From positions 1 to 44,070 of IMG/VR virus record IMGVR_UViG_3300030090_002465: 44,070 nucleotides of DNA, one strand, 5' to 3'. The notes under the pieces are model-generated. The model had not been told where the DNA came from, searched no databases, and worked only from the letters and a program-made list of their open reading frames with translations. This document shows, piece after piece, positions 1 through 3,638 of the stretch. This DNA is from a virus. The translations under genes and the position numbers were made by a program. Numbering within the stretch: position 1 is the stretch's first letter; each line of letters starts with the position of its first letter.

Positions 1-73
1 CAGATTGTATTATCTCCTCTAGTTCATCTACACAAGTAAGTTCCTCAATATATCTAAATACATTACTAAACAT
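1..73 (-). CDS. Small protein, partial second copy of the 38-residue gene at 43581-43697
   Basis: The start codon lies at 73 and the gene runs off the left edge, so only the first 24 codons are present. The nucleotide sequence is identical to 43625-43697, where the complete 38-residue gene is found. It is acidic, probably helical and of unknown function. Its ATG overlaps the TAA of the upstream 55-residue gene (TAATG), as in the rest of this leftward operon. It is most likely the same gene seen twice because the ends of a circular or permuted genome overlap. Confidence 0.7.
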   Translation of the reverse strand, partial: MFSNVFRYIEELTCVDELEEIIQS

Positions 74-77
74 TATT
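1..77. repeat. Left copy of 77 bp terminal repeat block A
   Basis: Bases 1-77 are identical to 43625-43701. Directly after them the two copies diverge completely (78-235 versus 43702-44015), and then a second identical block starts (236-290 versus 44016-44070). This is the pattern of overlapping genome ends that carry two alleles of an internal cassette. Confidence 0.9.
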
Positions 78-240
78 CTTTCTCCTCATAAGAAATAAAT
101 TCTACTTCCTGCTCTTTACCATTAATTGACTTGCTAACTGTCAATGATTTAATTAATACATCATCATCAGAAAATACCCTTACAATATCTCCGTCATTAA
201 TATCAATATTTAAACCAATTTTTAAAGGATGTTCCGCCAT
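73..240 (-). CDS. Small 55-residue protein of the left-end cassette allele
   Basis: It begins MAEHPLKIGL and has an alternating hydrophobic/acidic pattern (DGDIVRVFSDDD) that suggests a small beta-barrel, perhaps KOW- or Lsm-like. This is inference only. It overlaps the stop of the 78-residue gene at 240 and the start of the next gene at 73 by one base each, so translation is probably coupled. At the right end of the window the same genomic slot holds two other genes (58 and 47 residues), so this gene looks like one allele of an exchangeable cassette. The function is unknown. Confidence 0.75.
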   Translation of the reverse strand: MAEHPLKIGLNIDINDGDIVRVFSDDDVLIKSLTVSKSINGKEQEVEFISYEEKE

Positions 241-290
241 TACATATCCTCCTCAATCATTTTTAATTTACGTTTAATTTTTTCGTTAAG
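236..290. repeat. Left copy of 55 bp terminal repeat block B
   Basis: Bases 236-290 are identical to 44016-44070, the last bases of the window. The block covers the C-terminal coding region of the 78-residue membrane protein and the ATG of the cassette gene. Together with block A it frames the variable cassette. Confidence 0.9.
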
Positions 291-476
291 GTGTATGTCG
301 CTTTCTGGAATGTAGCTCCACAAAACGCTATTGACAAGTTCTACTTGTCTAATCTTTTTGTCTTTTTTACTTTCCAAACCAATATTTTTTGCAATATTTG
401 TAGTTTGGTGTAATAACCAACCAATAACAAAAGTTGTCAATGCAATACTTAAAGTTTGTAATTCAGCACTCATCAT
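240..476 (-). CDS. Small membrane-anchored protein (77-78 residues)
   Basis: An N-terminal hydrophobic stretch (about residues 7-24, containing ALTTFVIGWLL) predicts one membrane helix. A basic and then acidic cytoplasmic tail follows (KKDKKIRQ, KIKRKLKMIEEDM). Two adjacent ATGs are possible. The purine-rich AGAGAGGA lies too close to the first (476), so the second (473) is the more likely start. The gene overlaps the zinc-ribbon gene upstream and the cassette gene downstream. The function is unknown; an early host-membrane effector or structural anchor is possible. Confidence 0.75.
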   Translation of the reverse strand: MMSAELQTLSIALTTFVIGWLLHQTTNIAKNIGLESKKDKKIRQVELVNSVLWSYIPESDIHLNEKIKRKLKMIEEDM

Positions 477-694
477 TCCTCTCTTTCTAAAATATCTCGT
501 GCTAAATCTTCATTATCACAAGCATTACACACACCTTCTTTTTGTATGTAATTAAGTTCCCATTGTATTTGTTGTTTACTATCCCCACTTAAAAATCCAC
601 AATGTAAACAATATTTTTCTTTGTGTATCTTATTAAGTTTTTTGTAATTTTTCTTTTCTTTTTTAACTAAAAACTCTAACTCTTTAATTGTCAT
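473..694 (-). CDS. Zinc-ribbon mini-protein (73 residues)
   Basis: A very basic N-terminal helix (KKEKKNYKKLNKIHKEK) is followed by two CxxC knuckles, CLHC near residue 29 and CNAC near residue 56, that together form a zinc ribbon. The tail is acidic (DILEREE). Such small zinc ribbons in phage early operons usually bind nucleic acid or a host protein; the role here is inferred, not shown. The start overlaps the stop of the 36-residue gene (TAATG) and the stop overlaps the next ATG, which indicates translational coupling. Confidence 0.8.
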   Translation of the reverse strand: MTIKELEFLVKKEKKNYKKLNKIHKEKYCLHCGFLSGDSKQQIQWELNYIQKEGVCNACDNEDLARDILEREE

Positions 695-804
695 TATTTA
701 TTCCTCTCTTTCTTATTTTCTGTATCTTTTATATAATCTTTTGGCGAAAGACTAAAGTTATTTGCAGCTATCTCTTTTAATGTTACGATTTTATATTTTG
801 CCAT
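694..804 (-). CDS. Hypothetical 36-residue protein
   Basis: The sequence runs MAKYKIVTLKEIAANNFSL and ends in a highly charged tail with ENKKERNK. The pattern KIVTLKEIAANNFSL followed by SPKDYI could be a small DNA-binding helix pair, but no family is recognised. The start lies inside the preceding 81-residue gene (14 bp overlap) and the stop shares one base with the next ATG. Conservation of this tight overlap arrangement is the main support. Confidence 0.65.
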   Translation of the reverse strand: MAKYKIVTLKEIAANNFSLSPKDYIKDTENKKERNK

Positions 805-1036
805 TTAGATTTTCCTTTACTTCATCAATTACGCCTTGCACATAATTAGTTCCGTCATCCTCTCCCATAACTAACATAATGTTACCTATTAAGATGTCTA
901 TTTGTTTTCCGATTCCTAAGACAGAATCAGCCAACTGCATATCGCAGCCTAATTCTGTTGCTTTCGTATGAAGTTTTGCTCTAACTCTTTCTCTTTCCTC
1001 GTAGAGTTCTTTTAACTCTTTAGGTAGTTCGCTCAT
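791..1036 (-). CDS. Hypothetical helical protein (81 residues)
   Basis: The N-terminal half is strongly helical and charged (LPKELKELYEERERVRAKL) and likely forms a coiled coil or helical hairpin. The middle reads LADSVLGIGKQIDILIGNI and the tail is acidic. No family is recognised. Its ATG overlaps the TGA of the preceding 54-residue gene (ATGA). Confidence 0.75.
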   Translation of the reverse strand: MSELPKELKELYEERERVRAKLHTKATELGCDMQLADSVLGIGKQIDILIGNIMLVMGEDDGTNYVQGVIDEVKENLNGKI

Positions 1037-1197
1037 ACTTTATTACCAAAAATAGTTACATAAATATATCTAGGAATAATTTTTGTCTTATACATAAAGT
1101 TATTTATCCTATGATATTTTTTAGAATTTGTTTTATACAATCGCACCATATACCAACAGTATTTTTGCACGATAGCATTTTTAATTTTATACATCAT
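1033..1197 (-). CDS. Basic Tyr/Lys-rich mini-protein (54 residues)
   Basis: This gene ends in an ATGA overlap with the start of the 81-residue gene. It is very basic, with many Lys, Arg and Tyr residues (for example IVQKYCWYMVRLYKTNSKKY). Two consecutive ATGs (1197 and 1194) can serve as the start, and the ribosome binding site is weak (GAGAAAAG). No family is recognised. The gene fills what would otherwise be a gap in a fully packed operon. Confidence 0.6.
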   Translation of the reverse strand: MMYKIKNAIVQKYCWYMVRLYKTNSKKYHRINNFMYKTKIIPRYIYVTIFGNKV

Positions 1198-1203
1198 CTT
1201 TTC

Positions 1204-1362
1204 TCATTTCATATCCTCCTCGCACTCACAACAGTAAATGCTTCCTAATTGTATTTCTTTAGATTGTAAGCATAAAGCACAAGTTGGAAGTTCAAAATTG
1301 TCCAATGTAACCATTTTCCAATCAAATCCATCCCAACTTACTATGAATCCAGGAATACCCAT
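1204..1362 (-). CDS. Zinc-ribbon mini-protein (52 residues)
   Basis: The sequence has CALC near residue 28 and CCEC near residue 44, the four-cysteine pattern of a small zinc ribbon. Before it comes a Trp-containing strand region (FIVSWDGFDWKMVTL). The ATG overlaps the stop of the SGNH-like gene by one base, and a GAGGAGGAT purine run near its own 3' end can serve as the ribosome binding site for the next gene. The function is unknown; nucleic-acid or protein binding is inferred from the fold. Confidence 0.7.
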   Translation of the reverse strand: MGIPGFIVSWDGFDWKMVTLDNFELPTCALCLQSKEIQLGSIYCCECEEDMK

Positions 1363-2129
1363 TATGTGAGTATCCCTGTTTCATTTACATATCTTTTGAC
1401 TGCTCTAGCAATTCGTTTTGCTCCAATCTCATTTGGCTCAATCTCGTTGTAATAACATTTTGGAGACATTACTTCTCTAATGTCCAATACATCATAAGAT
1501 GATTTATATAAACGTGAGTTTTTATCTCTAGCTATTCTTGATATTCTGTCGTTCCACATACTTACAATAGCTTTCGCTGTGTAATCCATTCCGTAGAATC
1601 GTTGTGGATTGTATGCTAGGTTACCCTCGTAACAAGTCATCAACAGATAAGTAGCTCGTGTTTTAAATTGTTGCAACATAGTTTCGTATGCATTAGACAA
1701 TTTATCTAACTCACTAAGTAATAAACCATTTAACAAGTTTGTGTCATCAATTTCTTTAACCATTGAAATAAGTTTCAATAAGTCGTTTCCGCCTACACTA
1801 ACTACAACTAATTTAGATTTGTCGTTTATCTGATTTGCTTTTTCAATGCAATCATATATTGTATCGCCATCTCTACTTTGGTCGTTTATCATACTCATGT
1901 ATGTTTCGTTGGCGTAAGATTCTGCGAAATAGTCCACAGTTCCTTTGCCTGTTCTAGTGTAGGATTTACAATCAATAACACTATCGCCAATGAATGTGAT
2001 TTCTGCTCGTTCATTAATGTTCTTTCTGTTCAAGCTAGTCTGAATAGTATTTCCATAAAACATTTCATCCTGGCTTGAGCTTTGCCCATCAATAAACCAA
2101 TCATCTGGCATATCGTGTATTTTGGTCAT
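1362..2129 (-). CDS. SGNH/GDSL-like hydrolase, first gene of the leftward operon
   Basis: SGNH block I is present as FIGDSVID with nucleophile Ser50, block II as NDQSRDGDT (Gly88), and block III as VGGND (Gly114, Asn115). The usual block V Asp-x-x-His is replaced by N228-E-I-E231 followed by PNEIGAKRIA. The fold is clear, but the standard Asp/His of the catalytic triad is not; I recall bacterial SGNH proteins with a similar E-I-E-P form, so this may be a subfamily trait. The family cleaves esters, for example acetyl groups on polysaccharide or peptidoglycan, so a role in modifying the host surface or in removing modifications is possible. There is no signal peptide. The ribosome binding site AAAGGA precedes ATG 2129. 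It heads the leftward unit facing the 1.5 kb gene-poor region. Confidence 0.8.
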   Translation of the reverse strand: MTKIHDMPDDWFIDGQSSSQDEMFYGNTIQTSLNRKNINERAEITFIGDSVIDCKSYTRTGKGTVDYFAESYANETYMSMINDQSRDGDTIYDCIEKANQINDKSKLVVVSVGGNDLLKLISMVKEIDDTNLLNGLLLSELDKLSNAYETMLQQFKTRATYLLMTCYEGNLAYNPQRFYGMDYTAKAIVSMWNDRISRIARDKNSRLYKSSYDVLDIREVMSPKCYYNEIEPNEIGAKRIARAVKRYVNETGILT

Positions 2130-2142
2130 ATTTCCTTTCTTT

Positions 2143-2171
2143 TTGACAATCTATATTAACATATTTATATA
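2143..2171 (+). promoter_or_regulatory. Candidate sigma70 promoter, rightward
   Basis: TTGACA at 2143-2148 is separated by 17 bp from TATATA at 2166-2171. It points into the gene-poor region and would produce a long leader before the small gene at 2587. The surrounding sequence is very AT-rich, so a chance match is possible. Confidence 0.4.
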
Positions 2172-2286
2172 TTTATAGGAAGTTTTCTTTCTCTTTCTCG
2201 CTATATTTCTTTTGTTTTGGTGGTCTGGGTCGCCAGGTCCTGCAGCTTCCTGGTTGATTTGGGGGGATTCTTGGGGGATTATATAC

Positions 2287-2361
2287 CTTGTAACACACAA
2301 CCTTATATTCGTAAGCGACATTGTTAAGAGGTTCGTTAGCGATAGTATTATGTGTTACAAG
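2287..2361. repeat. 11 bp inverted repeat enclosing two operator-like direct repeats
   Basis: CTTGTAACACA (2287-2297) is an exact reverse complement of TGTGTTACAAG (2351-2361). Inside lie two near-identical 13-mers, TTCGTAAGCGACA (2308-2320) and TTCGTTAGCGATA (2332-2344), 24 bp apart and nearly symmetric about the centre. This looks like a protein-binding site or a replication-initiation element rather than a terminator, since the loop is 53 nt and no T-tract follows. Confidence 0.5.
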
Positions 2362-2586
2362 CTACAAGATGGATTAGCTTTCGGTCATATTCTCAACAGG
2401 GCTGTAATGAATATTCCTACTTGCTAATCTATCTCTAACTTCTAAATACTTATTACCTATTCAAACTATCAAAAAATAATTCGTATTTATTAGTATGTTT
2501 CTAACTATACTACGCCTGGATTTTATGCAAACAGTTGTTTACATTATATTTTATATCTAGTATTCTTAATATTGGAAAGGCAACAT

Positions 2587-2733
2587 ATGTGCAGTATTTG
2601 TGGCAAAAGATTGCGAGAAGTTGATGACAAACATAATGCTCAACCTGTCGCTCTCGGTCATGCTTGTGATTATTGTAATCTCAATGTCGTGATTCCTACC
2701 AGGATTGTCAATTTACAGAAGTCTAATGCGTAA
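2587..2733 (+). CDS. Small conserved zinc-finger protein (48 residues)
   Basis: It begins MCSICGKRLREVDD and has CSIC at residues 2-5 and CDYC at 27-30, followed by NLNVVIPTRI. I recall very similar short proteins (C-x2-C, Asn-Ala-x-Pro-Val, C-x2-C-N, VV-x-P-x-RI) in many marine phages, so the gene is well supported despite its length. The ribosome binding site GGAAAGG sits 7 nt before ATG 2587. It is the only convincing gene inside the 1.5 kb region between the divergent operons. The function is unknown; a small regulator or host-interaction protein is plausible. Confidence 0.8.
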   Translation: MCSICGKRLREVDDKHNAQPVALGHACDYCNLNVVIPTRIVNLQKSNA

Positions 2734-2831
2734 GATTCCCTCTTATAGTACGTAGACACAAGGTGTTGAAGGGTTAGTTTATTGATTTCTTGCCCTTCTC
2801 CACCTTTTTTTGTGCCTTCTCTCTCTATCCT

Positions 2832-2843
2832 TCCAGGATTTAA
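2832..2843 (+). repeat. Degenerate copy of the CCAGG-centred motif
   Basis: TCCAGGATTTAA resembles the longer motif TCCAGGTATRTTTAA found at 2912 and 3617. Confidence 0.4.
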
Positions 2844-2911
2844 CCCTGATGCAGCGCTTTCTGGGCTTCGCATCTCCTGATTTGACCCAGATTATCACCA
2901 GATTACTGTTC

Positions 2912-2926
2912 TCCAGGTATGTTTAA
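2912..2926 (+). repeat. 15 bp repeat TCCAGGTATGTTTAA
   Basis: It matches 3617-3631 (TCCAGGTATATTTAA) at 14 of 15 positions. The second copy lies immediately upstream of the methyltransferase start, so this may be a shared operator or promoter element. A further partial match starts at 3039 (ACCAGGTAATTTT). Confidence 0.5.
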
Positions 2927-3284
2927 CTACTATATCCTCGTATTTAATCAAAATGGGTACACTACATGATGTATGTGAGTCAAAACAACACAATATATAG
3001 TATGTATGTAGCGTGATAGGAAATCTATGTGTTGCTCAACCAGGTAATTTTCACTGGCTTTCAAGGCTGGGGTTCAATGCGGCGCGGCGTCTCATATATA
3101 TGTACAGTACCTAGAAATATGCTGTTAACTAGGGGTACAATATGTAGTGGTACTAGATATAGTGGTGTACCTTATAAAGGCTAGTAAGAGGTGTTTTCTT
3201 TATGTTGGCTGTTATTTAACTAAGTAAAAATGGAAAGTACAGCTAACCCTGTGTCATCCCTCCCAACCGATAACAAATCTGTTT

Positions 3285-3407
3285 ATGACTTATTTTATAT
3301 ATTATGAAGTAATAGGCTTTGACCCTAGTTATGATGGTCCTGCTAGTCCACTTTATTTAAAGTTTATAATCAAGAATCCTTTTCTAAAAGCAGGAAGAAC
3401 ACTCTGA
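3285..3407 (+). CDS. Possible 40-residue protein, no ribosome binding site
   Basis: The open frame MTYFIYYEVIGF continues to a tail with NPFLKAGRTL and has a protein-like composition (DPSYDGPASPLYLKF). No Shine-Dalgarno sequence precedes ATG 3285. An overlapping frame from ATG 3230 (25 residues, MESTANPVSSLP) ends inside it and could be the displaced N-terminus of the same ancestral gene. It could be a small gene, a decayed gene or chance. Confidence 0.3.
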   Translation: MTYFIYYEVIGFDPSYDGPASPLYLKFIIKNPFLKAGRTL

Positions 3408-3516
3408 TTGTTAGGATAAATTTAGCACAGATGTTTCCTTTTTACAAGTTTATGTTATTATTGACCCATAGGTTGCAAAAAATAATTCTTTATTCATTGC
3501 ATCCTCCTTTCTGATT

Positions 3517-3570
3517 GAACGACAATATAGGACGCTATATAGCCCTCACGCAAGTGAGGGTTAGTCGTTT
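3517..3570 (+). ncRNA. Three-way-junction RNA element
   Basis: Three perfect helices nest without conflict. P1 pairs GAACGAC (3517-3523) with GTCGTTT (3564-3570), 7 bp with one G-U. P2 pairs ATATAG (3525-3530) with CTATAT (3535-3540) around loop GACG. P3 pairs CCCTCAC (3543-3549) with GTGAGGG (3554-3560) around the GNRA tetraloop GCAA. Junction strands are 1, 2 and 3 nt. An outer helix TCCTT (3506-3510)/AAGGA (3571-3575) could extend P1 across a 6-nt internal loop. It lies about 70 nt before the methyltransferase start, so it may be a leader regulator, a separate small RNA or an origin structure. No known riboswitch core is recognised. Confidence 0.55.
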
Positions 3571-3583
3571 AAGGAAACCTAAG

Positions 3584-3599
3584 AAAAAAAATTTTTTTT
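3584..3599. other. A8T8 tract
   Basis: Eight A followed by eight T form a perfect 16 bp palindrome. A-tract DNA of this kind is intrinsically bent, and the T8 run could also give a U-tract downstream of the three-way-junction RNA, although it is separated from the last helix by more than 10 nt. Confidence 0.5.
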
Positions 3600-3616
3600 A
3601 CAGCCTACTTTTGGAA

Positions 3617-3631
3617 TCCAGGTATATTTAA
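3617..3631 (+). promoter_or_regulatory. CCAGG-centred repeat overlapping the methyltransferase start region
   Basis: TCCAGGTATATTTAA is the second copy of the 15 bp repeat and ends 8 nt before ATG 3639. No Shine-Dalgarno sequence precedes that ATG. The AT-rich part (TATATT at 3623 or TTTAAT at 3627) is placed so that, as a -10 element, transcription would start within a few bases of the ATG (a leaderless or very short leader). C5 methyltransferases often repress their own promoter, so an autoregulatory operator is an attractive but unproven reading. Confidence 0.4.
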
Positions 3632-3638
3632 TAATGCA

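Larger units (their letters stand above)
2734..3638. other. Gene-poor region upstream of the methyltransferase
   Basis: About 900 bp with no convincing long gene on either strand. It is locally richer in GC than the genes around it and contains several CCAGG-centred repeats, a few short open frames without ribosome binding sites, and, at its right end, a three-way-junction RNA element followed by an A8T8 tract. It separates the leftward and rightward operons. A regulatory region or replication origin is the natural guess; nothing in the sequence proves it. Confidence 0.55.

Noticed and set aside
2212-2427. Rightward Trp-rich open frame of 71 codons
   Set aside because: It has a TTG start with a pyrimidine-rich upstream region and no ribosome binding site. 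It lies in a GC-rich island where open frames are expected by chance, and it runs through the inverted and direct repeats.
2670-2873. Leftward open frame of 67 codons (begins MRSPESAASGLNPG)
   Set aside because: It overlaps the better supported 48-residue zinc-finger gene on the other strand, the only nearby purine run is too close to the ATG, and no family is recognised.
3065-3085. tRNA T-arm-like GGGGTTCAATGC
   Set aside because: The flanking bases do not form the 5 bp T stem, and no acceptor or anticodon arm can be built around it. I found no tRNA in the window.
3508-3575. Hammerhead or purine-riboswitch identity for the three-way junction
   Set aside because: The junction strands (1, 2, 3 nt) lack the CUGAUGA and GAAA core of the hammerhead and the conserved loops of purine riboswitches.
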